The translations under genes and the position numbers were made by a program. From positions 1 through 26,339 of the IMG/VR virus record IMGVR_UViG_3300022678_000051: 26,339 nt of DNA. The stretch is one strand, 5' to 3'. Of the stretch, positions 15,912-25,900 are shown piece after piece; positions within the stretch are counted from its first letter, which is position 1, and every line of letters starts with the position of its first letter. This DNA comes from a virus. The notes under the pieces are model-generated. The model had not been told where the DNA came from. It saw only the letters and a program-made list of their open reading frames with translations, and made no database searches.

Positions 15912-16258
15912 TGAATTCAATCGATGGTATTATTAAATTTAACGTAGATCGAAATCTCCTTACTTTTAACGCAGAAGTGGAGTATCGTCTGTTGGAAGAA
16001 GAACTACAAGAATTTTTTGTGGCTTCTGCAAATGAAAATAAAGTCGATATGGCTGATGCCTTATGTGATCTGGTTGTCGTAGCAGTTGGTGGATTATATC
16101 AACTAGGTTATGACCCAGAAAAGGCATTATTGGAAACAGTAAAAGAAGTTTTAAGCCGAAAAGGAGCGATTAATCCTGGAACTGGTAAATGGGAAAAAGA
16201 TCGTACTCAAGACCCTAAGACTCTCTATAAGGCGGATTATACAGCCGCAGAAAGATAA
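15911..16258 (+). CDS. MazG-like nucleotide pyrophosphohydrolase
   Basis: The 115-residue all-helical protein carries the metal-binding pattern of the MazG/PRA-PH superfamily: LEEELQEFF (Glu31, Glu34) followed by VDMADALCDLVVV (Asp46, Asp49, Asp53), i.e. the ExxE...DxxxD arrangement. A later KEVLSRKG and GTGKWEKDRTQD segment is typical of phage members. Such enzymes hydrolyse (d)NTPs or related nucleotides to monophosphates, possibly cleansing the nucleotide pool or adjusting host signalling. It starts on a TAATG overlap with the upstream gene, and the next gene begins 2 bases after its stop. Confidence 0.82.
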   Translation: MNSIDGIIKFNVDRNLLTFNAEVEYRLLEEELQEFFVASANENKVDMADALCDLVVVAVGGLYQLGYDPEKALLETVKEVLSRKGAINPGTGKWEKDRTQDPKTLYKADYTAAER

Positions 16259-16260
16259 AT

Positions 16261-16512
16261 ATGGAGTATATCTTAATAGGTTTAGTTTCAGCGTTTAACT
16301 TGGTGGTAATTCTGCAAAAATTCAAACACAACCGAATTGAAGATGGTGTCTTTGACGTATTACTATTTATTCTTTTAGTAATGATGTTTAATGGTTCCTA
16401 TTCCGGCATGGTGGTTGGAATGGTTGCTTCGTTATGCGTATCAGCTTACCTATGGTTTTGCCCACCAACCTTTTTTCAGAAACTAAACAAACTTCGAAAA
16501 TTTGTAAAATAA
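16261..16512 (+). CDS. Small membrane protein
   Basis: The 83-residue protein has three hydrophobic segments: about residues 3-19 (ILIGLVSAFNLVVILQ), 30-45 (FDVLLFILLVMMFNGS) and 48-66 (GMVVGMVASLCVSAYLWF). A short basic tail follows (QKLNKLRKFVK). It is an inner-membrane protein of unknown role; the positive C-terminus suggests that end is cytoplasmic. It is the last gene of the plus-strand block, 2 bases after the MazG-like gene and with only a weak ribosome site, and directly precedes the terminator. A holin is conceivable from size and topology, but nothing lytic is nearby. Confidence 0.7.
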   Translation: MEYILIGLVSAFNLVVILQKFKHNRIEDGVFDVLLFILLVMMFNGSYSGMVVGMVASLCVSAYLWFCPPTFFQKLNKLRKFVK

Positions 16513-16517
16513 AATAG

Positions 16518-16537
16518 CCCCCGGTTTCGGCCGGGGG
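16518..16537. terminator. Strong hairpin terminator between convergent gene blocks
   Basis: The 7-bp GC stem CCCCCGG/CCGGGGG has a 6-base TTTCGG loop. On the plus strand it is followed by TCTCTCACC, a poor U tract. On the minus strand the flanking A-rich DNA (TAAAATAAAATAG) gives a good U tract. It is therefore mainly the terminator of the minus-strand vRNAP operon, with weaker action on plus-strand transcripts. Confidence 0.85.
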
Positions 16538-16548
16538 TCTCTCACCTA

Positions 16549-19500
16549 TTAATTCCCACCATTAAGTGCCCAATCGACAGCTTCAAATGAGGTTGGCGTA
16601 AACACTCTCATCAAATTATCCCATGGGTTGTAGAAAATATTACCCATATCCTTTGTCAGAAGCGACTGATCGTCAAACGTATCTAACTCACCAATAATAT
16701 AATCTTGCGCTAAAATGGATAAAAGTAACTTAAGTGGATGTTCTTTTCCATATCTATGGATAACGCGTTGAATTCGGGTAAAGTATTTTGTAAACATTAC
16801 AAAACCCATTTGGTTTGCCCATTCAACAAATCGACTGTTAGGCTTGTTATAGTTAATAAAGTTATCACGAACCGTGTTGATTGCTTTTTCTTTTGGGGCA
16901 CCTTGTTCGACCATTAAATGATACTGCGCATACCTAGCAGCAAAATCCGATGCTTGTACACCCTTCTCCACTAGTTTAAATAATTTTGTATTTTCTGTAA
17001 TATAAAGTAAATTTACACCATCACTGAAAATTTTCGGCATTTTACTCAATTTCTTTTTTGCAAGCCGATTAAAGTAACTACCGGAACCGGTATCTGCACC
17101 ATGCTCAATTTCTTCGAGAATGGTTGTATAAAATCCTGAATCAACCAAATCTTTTACAGGGCTGTTTTGTAAGTTATTTTGAATTACATTAAGCTCTCGT
17201 TCCTCTGCTTTTGTCGCAATCCCCGCCTGTACTTTTGCCCCCAGTATTACTGATTGTTTCATACCTTCCACAAACATATTCAATTCTTTAATGCCTTGTA
17301 ATTTTAATGTCGTAATTTCCTTAAATGAGTAGCCAGATGCATACATCAACATAAAATTACTAACCACATTACCAATAAACACTCCTGGAGTACGAATAAT
17401 AACATCTGCTTTGGAGATCTTGATCAATTCTTGCCAAAGTTTTTCAGCAAATTGAAGAGCATATTTAATTGTTGCTTTATAGGCTTTTGGGTTTTTACCG
17501 AAAAACTGTTTAAGTATTGGAAAATCAGCCAAACTTAGTTCACGATAACCAAGATATGAATACATTAAATCACGTCGTACTGTGAACCCATCTGGATATT
17601 TGCTTTTAATGTTTTGTGGAAGAATACGCCACAAGCCTCGAACTTGTTCTTCTGGAGAATCTTTAACAATTGTAATATATTCTTTTTGATTTTTTCCTAT
17701 AATACTCAATTGTTCGGGGGTTAAGTTTTTTTGTGCATCTTCTTCAATCAATTTCATCATCTCGCTGTTAAACTGTTCGGTTGCTTCTTTATCATAAGTT
17801 GATGCAGCTGTACGTCCCATAATTGTGCTCGCTTTCCGTTCGAGCTCCAATAAATCGATCTTTGCATCTTTATTCATCCCATAACTAAAATCCGTAACCT
17901 GCCCAATTTTATTAAAAACAGGACTAATCATAGCATCACCTGGCACAGCCTCGGGATTATATGTGCCCTCGTGCATTTGCTGAATCACGGCCATACGACG
18001 CTGTCGCATATCGCGGATATCTTTTACAGCCCGAAGGGTAGGTTGCGAATCTCCACTTTTCGTATAACTTTCTGTAATCGTGGTTCCTCTCCGACCTTTG
18101 TCCGTCATGCGTAAACCGACTCGATGAAAATTTTGCATAACATACTTATTATTTACATAGAGCCCCATTCCAGTACGATTATTATCCAAATCATGTTTTC
18201 CAAGCGCCTGAACTAGTTTATATCCCTGCGCCTCTAATTTTGCTTTGTCACTCAGTGGTGCGGTTGTTACTTCAATATCCGGATTTGTAATCTGTGCGGA
18301 ATAACCTTTGATTATATTGATTCGATCACTAGGTGTCGGAAACAACCGTTCTTCTGCGCGTTGTTGTTGCCCTTGTTGAAACGCAATAAAATTTGAAACG
18401 CCTTGCGCTTCTTCTGTCATAAGTGTTTGAATAACAACTCGTTTTGTTTTCGGAACTTTGCGTAATGCTTTGAGGGTGGTTAACTCATCAATTAGGGTAA
18501 CCAATTCCGGTGTTACTTCTACTGTTTCACGCGTCCCTAGTTTCTTTGCTATGTTTTCTGCATTTTTCAATAGTGCGATATGATCTTCATGGTTATTCAA
18601 GTAATTTGCTAATAGCGTAGTCTGCATTTCATAAAAATTGACAGATTGTGGATCACTCAATTCACCTAAACGCGACATAATCTTTTTAATCTCGGCATCA
18701 ATTTTTCCGTTGCTCCCCAATAATTCTTGAATAGGGTAACTGCCAAAAATGCTGGCTAAGTCGGTATCCAAGACAACATCGGTTAATGCCGTTTCCTCTT
18801 CCTGGGTTAAAGTACGTGTAAAATTCTGCAGAATGGTCTGAGCGGTATAAAGAGCGCGATATTCGCGTTGTTGGTCAATAACCGCCGATAACATACCTAG
18901 GTGTTCTACGTCAATCTGTTGTTTGTCGGCAGCTCGCATGTCCCTAAATGTTGAACGAATCGTACCTTCTGGCTTAAACGGGTTATAGCCTCCTTTAATC
19001 GTTGCAAGACTTAAAGCACCCGCAATAATATCTTTTGCTTGTTCATCGAAAAAGGCCCGTGTAGCGAGTCGTGTCATATAACGAAGATTACCTTCACCCT
19101 GTTTTGCCACATTTCGGCTTGGGTTGTTTTCCATTTCTTCTTTTTTACGGGTTAAGAAATCTTCCCATTTACGTTCAATTGGATCAAAGACTGAAATCAG
19201 GTTTCGGATCCCAAGCGTACGTTTTGCTTCTAGTGGTTTTTTGTGGGCACTTTGCAAACGACTAATCAAAAAGACCATTCGTGAGAAATCATCACCTTTC
19301 GGTTCTTTTGTGATTGTCCGTGCAATCAGCTGCACTAAATCATGGAAAGCATCAACTAAGCGGTAAAACAGGCTTTGACGCCCTTGTTCTTTCTTAGCAG
19401 TAACATCCAACTGTTTCAACTGATTTATTACAGCCTTGTTTGACATACTTAACGCAACAAATTCATGCAAACCAACTTTGGGGTCGGTTAAGTGGTCTAG

Positions 19501-20340
19501 GAGTTTTCCAGCTTGTTCTTCAGTTAACGTATTTCCAGAAGCCCGAACAAGATCAGCTTCAGTTGTTTGATCGAGAAAGTTTTTTCGGATCTTTTCCATT
19601 CGCGATGTAATCCCACGAGTTGCTGTACTAGTTCCAGTGATTGCGTAATGTGTCACAGCGTGATAAAGCTCATGGACATAAATTTCCATCAAACTCTTTG
19701 AACCACCTACACCCTTAGATATATAGATATCATTCGTATCAACATTAATTTGCCCAAAATTCGCTTCTCCTGCATTATTAATATGGACATTAAGGTTAGG
19801 TACCATTTCAATGAGAGTGGCTGTTATACGCCGTAATTGGTCCTGTAAGACAAGGTTATGACTCTCATCATTGTGGTATTCATCAGCATCGATTAGTGCT
19901 TGAGCGACTTCAAGAATTTTGGCTGGATTATTTGTAATATCCTTCGCAAGTTCCTCAAAATCATCAAAAGAATTGAGATTTTCATAATCGGAATAAAGTG
20001 TTTCGAGACTATCCTTAGTGACTACGAAACTACCTTGTTGAGTATCAAAATCCGCGACTTCTCGGATATCGGTTTCAAGAGTCGTGGAATCACCTTTCAG
20101 TTTATACTTCATCCGAAAGTTACCATCCTCCGTCCGCGTAATATCCAAAACCGAAACAGGCTCACCATTCAGTGATAGCTGAGCTGCCTTCAAAGTACGA
20201 GTAATAAACGCAGTAGGCGTATTACTTAATTCGGCCCGTTCTATTTCCGACATTCCCCGAACTTGGCGAACTGTACGTTCTATGACAGATTTGTCTTCAG
20301 CACGAACCGCATCCGTAATACCTTGAATAGTACATTTCAT
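16549..20340 (-). CDS. Large 1263-residue protein with HExxH metallopeptidase domain, probable virion/ejection protein
   Basis: The start has AAAGGAC upstream, 2 bases after the previous gene's stop. Residues ~150-330 hold a zinc metallopeptidase-like domain. GQINVDTNDIYISKG is the edge-strand region, VHELYHAVTHYA carries HExxH at His223-His227, and LHEFVALSMSN supplies a likely third ligand, Glu293. A middle region (~430-800) is helical and unrecognised. The C-terminal ~400 residues include a hydrophobic stretch (RTPGVFIGNVVSNFMLMYAS) and a conserved-looking segment FINYNKPNSRFVEWANQMGF followed by FTKYFTRIQRVIHRY. That pattern occurs, to my recollection, in the C-terminal parts of giant N4-type vRNAPs and other large polyvalent phage proteins. 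Being last in the vRNAP operon, it is probably packaged and ejected too (inference). The protease activity and target are unknown. Confidence 0.75.
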   Translation of the reverse strand: MKCTIQGITDAVRAEDKSVIERTVRQVRGMSEIERAELSNTPTAFITRTLKAAQLSLNGEPVSVLDITRTEDGNFRMKYKLKGDSTTLETDIREVADFDTQQGSFVVTKDSLETLYSDYENLNSFDDFEELAKDITNNPAKILEVAQALIDADEYHNDESHNLVLQDQLRRITATLIEMVPNLNVHINNAGEANFGQINVDTNDIYISKGVGGSKSLMEIYVHELYHAVTHYAITGTSTATRGITSRMEKIRKNFLDQTTEADLVRASGNTLTEEQAGKLLDHLTDPKVGLHEFVALSMSNKAVINQLKQLDVTAKKEQGRQSLFYRLVDAFHDLVQLIARTITKEPKGDDFSRMVFLISRLQSAHKKPLEAKRTLGIRNLISVFDPIERKWEDFLTRKKEEMENNPSRNVAKQGEGNLRYMTRLATRAFFDEQAKDIIAGALSLATIKGGYNPFKPEGTIRSTFRDMRAADKQQIDVEHLGMLSAVIDQQREYRALYTAQTILQNFTRTLTQEEETALTDVVLDTDLASIFGSYPIQELLGSNGKIDAEIKKIMSRLGELSDPQSVNFYEMQTTLLANYLNNHEDHIALLKNAENIAKKLGTRETVEVTPELVTLIDELTTLKALRKVPKTKRVVIQTLMTEEAQGVSNFIAFQQGQQQRAEERLFPTPSDRINIIKGYSAQITNPDIEVTTAPLSDKAKLEAQGYKLVQALGKHDLDNNRTGMGLYVNNKYVMQNFHRVGLRMTDKGRRGTTITESYTKSGDSQPTLRAVKDIRDMRQRRMAVIQQMHEGTYNPEAVPGDAMISPVFNKIGQVTDFSYGMNKDAKIDLLELERKASTIMGRTAASTYDKEATEQFNSEMMKLIEEDAQKNLTPEQLSIIGKNQKEYITIVKDSPEEQVRGLWRILPQNIKSKYPDGFTVRRDLMYSYLGYRELSLADFPILKQFFGKNPKAYKATIKYALQFAEKLWQELIKISKADVIIRTPGVFIGNVVSNFMLMYASGYSFKEITTLKLQGIKELNMFVEGMKQSVILGAKVQAGIATKAEERELNVIQNNLQNSPVKDLVDSGFYTTILEEIEHGADTGSGSYFNRLAKKKLSKMPKIFSDGVNLLYITENTKLFKLVEKGVQASDFAARYAQYHLMVEQGAPKEKAINTVRDNFINYNKPNSRFVEWANQMGFVMFTKYFTRIQRVIHRYGKEHPLKLLLSILAQDYIIGELDTFDDQSLLTKDMGNIFYNPWDNLMRVFTPTSFEAVDWALNGGN

Positions 20341-20342
20341 AT

Positions 20343-22970
20343 TTATTGTCCTTTAGCTGCACATTTATCAACATTTTCTAAAACATCCGCTTGTTCACCC
20401 TTATTTTGGGTTTTAACTTTTGGGGTGTCTTCAACTTGCCGAATCGGTTGTGCGTTTATAAGCTTATTTCCTCTCAGAGGTCGATTATCAATCACCACAA
20501 GTTTTTTACGTGGACGTGAGGCTGCGACATAAAGAGATTTGACAATACTATTCACATCAGCCTTTCCTTGACCCGCGATATTACCTAAATCCATATATAC
20601 GGTATCGTAAGTACTTCCTTGAGATCGGTGGCTATTAATAATATACCCATGCGCAAGTTGGGACGCAAGTACATTCGTAAGCCTGAATGCACCATTCGGG
20701 TTTTGACCTTTTTCATGTAAACGTTTTCTTTCATCTGCCATTAATGCGTTTACGCTCTTCTTATCTAGGGGTTTATTAAAAATAATCGTTTCCCCGTCTA
20801 TAGTACTCTTTCCAGTAATCTCATATACTTTAATTGTTTTTCGTGTCGTTTCGAGACGTTGCCCAACCTTGTAGTCTAGTACTTTTTCAACAATTTGACT
20901 TGAAACAACGACAAACTCTTCACCGTTTGTAACTCGTTTACTTTCATCTAAATCTAAATCATATTCATAAGGACCATTCGCCATTAATGGTTCGCCTGGA
21001 AGAAACTTCGTGGTTAAAGCTTCGTCTCCATACAAAGCATGTCGAATTTTTTCGATATTTGCCAAGGTCGTTGGATGATCAAATGCATTATAATTAATAT
21101 ATTTAGTTGTTTGAGGGGCCAATTTGTAATCCTGCAAAAAACTCGGCAACAGCGTTGAAAAGTCTTCTGACGCCAATATCACACCTTCGTTTGTTTGAGC
21201 ATCAAACTTTGTGAATTTTGCACCATCCCATAATTCTTTTTGAAAGTCTTCTTTTAGTTTGCTTGAAGTTTTGTTGGTAAATTTTTTCTCAATTTCATCG
21301 ACCCAAGCAATTAAGCGATCTGTTAATGTAATAATCGGAGATTTTTCACCTTGCCTCATCAATTCTGTAAGTTTGGCGTTTGTATCTTTATTTTCTGTAA
21401 ATACAATAGATTTGATTGGCGCATGTTTATCTTTGATTGGAGGTAATTGTGCGTTATCTCCCATAAATATTATTTTTGTCCCTGAAGCAGCCGCATTTGC
21501 CATAATTTCATTATAATTCTCGCTATGTAACATAGACGCTTCATCGATTACAAGAATCTTACCTAGGGGCGGTAATGTTGCATACGGATCTGGAAGAAAG
21601 ATCTGATTCCCTTCTCGATCATATTCGGGTTTTACGCCTAGTAGCTGTGCAACGGTATAATGCGGGCTAGCGCCATACGGAGAATTTAAGTTCGCTTTTT
21701 GTAAAACCTTAATCGCTTTGTTTGTTGGGGCAGCAAACGTCACGTTCGTCGGATTAAGGCCTAACTCCTGCAATAATACATTAATAACCGTTGTTTTTCC
21801 AGTACCGCCACGGCCTTGTAATAAAAAGGTTTGTTTATTTGTTGTATACCATTCCTTTATTTTGTTAATAGCACGTGTTTGGCCGACGTTTGTCGACATC
21901 TTATCATTTATTTTATAAGGTTCTGGTGCTGGTCCTGTCTCTGTTTCGGGTTGTACAACCTCTTCGGTTACTATTTCCGGCTCAGCTTGCGTAGTATCTT
22001 CTACTGGGATATCAGGTTCAAACGGTACACTTGAGTCCGAATCTGGTGCCCATGGTTCATCACCAAACGGGACAGCATCATCAACAACCCACGGGGGTGT
22101 ATCATATTCCAACGGATCTTCAGCCATCTGAAGAAAGATATTAAACAAGGCTTCGCTTTCAGAACCCATATTAATCTTAACCATCTTCGCTAGAGTGTGC
22201 ACTAACTTATGTAACTGAGAAACAAACCCGGTAGCTTCTTGCTCATTTAGTTTTTGCATTAGTTTAGGATTACTTAACGCAACCGCAATAAATTCATCTA
22301 CATCCGTTTTCCAGTACCCATCTTGAATACTATCTAAATCCGTATCGGTTTCCGCTAGTTTCAGGGTCTTTTCAAATAAACTATGGACATATTTTGTTTT
22401 TTCGTCGTATGGAAACATTTGCATAAAACGCGTTGCACCAGCATGAATATGCTCATGAACTTTAGTTATCGCTAAGAACAAACTTTTTTGCTTAGCTTCG
22501 ATTAAACTACGAGCTTCATCTATAGATGCTAAATTAAGAGTCGTTTGGAGTTTCTTAAGTGCGGTTTTGTCGTTTAAGAGTGCCTCATAATCCGGATACG
22601 TGATTTGATGACCTGTTTTCAGGTATTCATGCCACGCAACGGCAACTTTTGAATCTTTTTCTTTTGTGAGGATCTGCCACGCCAAATCTTTATCTTTAAC
22701 TACATCGATTGGTCGTGTACTTTTTATAAATTCGATAAACCGTTTGGCAAAAGCGGTATAACTGAATTGTTCCGTAGGCGCGGGAGACGGGGCCAGTTCT
22801 GCCCCAAGGTATCCTGCAGCTTGTTGAATCCGTGCACGATCGCGGTTAAACTTTGTAAATAAGTTTTCAATAGCCGCTCTGCGCGCTTTGTTCTCTTTTG
22901 TAGACGGGATTTGTCGATATAAGTCCTCAATATACTTTAAGGTTTCGACGATTTGACATTTAGTAGCCAT
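20343..22970 (-). CDS. HExxH metallopeptidase domain fused to an SF1 (RecD/Dda-like) helicase
   Basis: The 875-residue protein starts on a TAATG overlap with the vRNAP stop, with AAGGGA upstream. The N-terminal ~280 residues contain VHEHIHAGATRF (HExxH at His172-His176) and DVDEFIAVALSNPK (Glu226, likely third zinc ligand), related to the domain in the next gene. An acidic, Pro-rich linker spans about 284-350 (for example PWVVDDAVPFGDEPWAPDSD). The helicase follows: QGRGGTGKTTV (Walker A, Lys392), ILVIDEASML (Walker B, Asp476), FMGDNAQLPPI (motif III), LTELMRQGE (motif IV), INSHRSQGSTYDTVY (motif V) and LYVAASRPRKKLVVID (motif VI). This is the SF1B pattern of RecD2/Dda, expected 5'-3'. Its place between vRNAP and a large virion-type protein suggests packaging with the polymerase; that is inference. 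Confidence 0.85.
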   Translation of the reverse strand: MATKCQIVETLKYIEDLYRQIPSTKENKARRAAIENLFTKFNRDRARIQQAAGYLGAELAPSPAPTEQFSYTAFAKRFIEFIKSTRPIDVVKDKDLAWQILTKEKDSKVAVAWHEYLKTGHQITYPDYEALLNDKTALKKLQTTLNLASIDEARSLIEAKQKSLFLAITKVHEHIHAGATRFMQMFPYDEKTKYVHSLFEKTLKLAETDTDLDSIQDGYWKTDVDEFIAVALSNPKLMQKLNEQEATGFVSQLHKLVHTLAKMVKINMGSESEALFNIFLQMAEDPLEYDTPPWVVDDAVPFGDEPWAPDSDSSVPFEPDIPVEDTTQAEPEIVTEEVVQPETETGPAPEPYKINDKMSTNVGQTRAINKIKEWYTTNKQTFLLQGRGGTGKTTVINVLLQELGLNPTNVTFAAPTNKAIKVLQKANLNSPYGASPHYTVAQLLGVKPEYDREGNQIFLPDPYATLPPLGKILVIDEASMLHSENYNEIMANAAASGTKIIFMGDNAQLPPIKDKHAPIKSIVFTENKDTNAKLTELMRQGEKSPIITLTDRLIAWVDEIEKKFTNKTSSKLKEDFQKELWDGAKFTKFDAQTNEGVILASEDFSTLLPSFLQDYKLAPQTTKYINYNAFDHPTTLANIEKIRHALYGDEALTTKFLPGEPLMANGPYEYDLDLDESKRVTNGEEFVVVSSQIVEKVLDYKVGQRLETTRKTIKVYEITGKSTIDGETIIFNKPLDKKSVNALMADERKRLHEKGQNPNGAFRLTNVLASQLAHGYIINSHRSQGSTYDTVYMDLGNIAGQGKADVNSIVKSLYVAASRPRKKLVVIDNRPLRGNKLINAQPIRQVEDTPKVKTQNKGEQADVLENVDKCAAKGQ

Positions 22971-25900
22971 TATTTACATCCCTTTATCATGTCTTCGATT
23001 TTTGCTCGGATTTTACTATACTCCGATCCAAGAGCATTTTGAAGTTGTTTATTATCAAGGGCCGCTGAAATTGCGTTCGCCTGTTTTTGGATATAACTAG
23101 CCGAATCTTTTACCTGTTCTTCGATATTAATCGTTACCATCGTGCCTTCTGGCCCAACAAGTTGTCCGACTTTAGCGTTTTGGGAAAACAGTTTTTTACG
23201 CGCTTCTTGGACTTGTCGATTTAAAACCGCCAAGGTGTTTTGCATTGAAGCAAAATCTAGTAATTCTTTATTATTAGGTGGGCCTACCTCAACCGTCGCG
23301 TCTGTCATCCCGTTAACTTTCCCTAGTTGCTCAATCGCATTTACGAATTCTTGTATAATAGAATAATTTCTATTGGTTGTATAGAAGTTTTCATTATATG
23401 AGTTAATTACTGACGCTTCATCAATACCTAAAACAATCGCATCATGGATTGGCAACGCATTTTGCCCTGTTGTACCTTTATATGCTTGATTAAGGGACTT
23501 CGCCATGACCGAAGAATCTAAGGATAAAACGGTTAAGACAGCAGGACCAACACCAGGATCGCCATAACTACGGGCAACGGTGTTTGCTGTAAACCGACCT
23601 TTTGCTTTCAACCCTGGAAGAACAGTTAAAACATCATTATGCGTTTCCTCTAAAACATTTTTCAGAAAGGTAATTTTGTTAAATTGGGCATCCGAACTAG
23701 CTCCTGCTACACCAGGAATAATACTGGCAACATCTTTTAAGAATTCTATTTTTTCGTTATCAGTCGCATTCGGGTTCTGATTACGCCATACATAATATTC
23801 GCGTTTAAAATGGTCATACATAAACTGTGCAGCGTTAGTTAAAGCACTGTTAATTGCCGTCTGTTTCTCAAACAAGGTTTCAAGAGTCTCTGTTAAAGGC
23901 TCTCGATAGAGGGTATCAATAGTTGCATATAAGTCATTCCGAAGAATACGAATATTTTTACTATCCTTTCCAACTGTCATCAAACTATTATTTACCAAAT
24001 CGATTCGTGCCTGATGATAAATTTCACCTTTATCACCAAACGTCTTAACAAGCTGGTCTTTCGTAATTTTATAATTACCTTTTCCATCTTTTGCAGTAAT
24101 TAAATCAATCAGTCCTCGACCACTTAAGTATCCGGTTCCCATTACCTGATCATCAACTAGTCCGCTTGCGATTTTATTAATACCCGCTGCGTAGTTAAAG
24201 ACCATAACTGGGGATTTCATCAGTTTACGAACAAAACTTTTTACAACCTCATCATTTTTAGAGAAATCAGGTAACCCCTTATCTGTTTTTTCTAACAACG
24301 CTACCCATTTTTTGCTGTTTTGGTTTTTGATCTTTCGCTTTGCCTTACTGACGGCAGTATTAAAACGTTTTCCTACTGAAATATAAACATCTTCTTGTCC
24401 AAGCGCTCGGGCACCATTCATACTCTCTAAAGAATAAAGAGATGAATCTTCTGGTATAAAGCCAACCTTTTCTAGCCATTGTTGTGGTGTAGTATCCGAA
24501 CCTTCAGATGCAACCGGAAACTGCATTGCTCTAAAGGCAAAACCGTTTGTTAAGCCGTCAAGCTCTAAGACCATATCTGAATAAAAAGATTTAGCTCCTA
24601 CCTCATTATATTTAGTAATATTTGCAATCGCTAAAGCCGCATGACCTAAGTGCTGTGATTGTAGGGCCATTGCTTCTAGTTCAGCTTGCGGTTTATCTAG
24701 AAGTTCTTTCGCATATGCCAAGATTTGTGATTGACTATCTTTATCGATCCCTGGAACTCCGTCTGCACCATCAAAGGCCTGAACAATCCCATAAAGAAAC
24801 ATAGTAGCAGCCATTGACGTTGATTTTCCATCTAAGACATCATTAATTGTCTGTTTACTTAGTGTTACGCGGGAGTTGTTCGTAGTTAACAACCACCGAG
24901 CTAGGTGTTTATCGGATTGCGGATTAATGCGATTACTGTCCAAGTGAATACGATGATTTTTTGCAATAAACCAGTTAAAGTAGAGTTTTCCGTCACCAAT
25001 ACCATTTCGTGTTTCTTGATAAAATTGGATATTTCGTAAAAACGCCTCTTTTTGAGCATCATAGCGTTCCATTGCATCAAAGTTCGTAGCATTACTGCGT
25101 GGCCCTAAGAAATGGGTTATAAGCGCATCTGTATCCAGTTCCCCGTCTTTTGAGAACAAGGAGAATAAGACGGTATCACCACTATTAAAACTAAAGGCAG
25201 TATTTTCCAATGTATTTACTAGTTCTGTGTGATCTTTTGGGGCTTCTTGGTGTGAAAGCCTATGAACATTTACAGATCTTTCTTTACTTCGTAAGTCTTT
25301 CCGATATGTACGTTCTTTATCGAATTCCATTTTATACTTATCTTCAAAGCGATTCAGATCTTTCTTTACGTTTTGAAGTTTATTGAATAAGTCCGGAATA
25401 CCAACAATAAACCGAAGCTCATCAGCTAAAAACCCATTCGCTTTATCAGTATCAGTCGGTGTATAGGAAAAATTTGTAAGAAGCGTTCCAGATACGCCCT
25501 GCAGTGCAACGATTCCAAAAGAAGTAGCCAACGCTTCTCTATTTTGGATATTTTCAATTTCCAGCCCGAGATTACTGATAATTTTTTGACCTACGTCTGC
25601 AGCCAAGAGTTTTAGTGTAACTCCACCAGTACGTAACGCAGTAGCTAATGGTGTGGAAAGCTTGTCTTCCGAAATCCCCAGAAGTTCTGCAATTTCTTCG
25701 TCAGTTCGATACCCACTCCGCAGATTCGTCGCATCTTGCATAATCTGCTCATAGACCGCTGCTTGGATCGCTTCTGCCGCATTATAGTTGATTGTGCCAT
25801 CTTCTTTAAACAAGAAAGCTAAAAGCGGGTTTGTTTTATAGTTATTACCATTCTCTAAATCGATATTCGTTCCAATCGCAGCTCGAAGAGTTTTTACAAA

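Noticed and set aside
16261-16512. Holin assignment for the small membrane protein
   Set aside because: Size and three hydrophobic segments would allow it, but there is no endolysin or spanin nearby and no specific holin motif.
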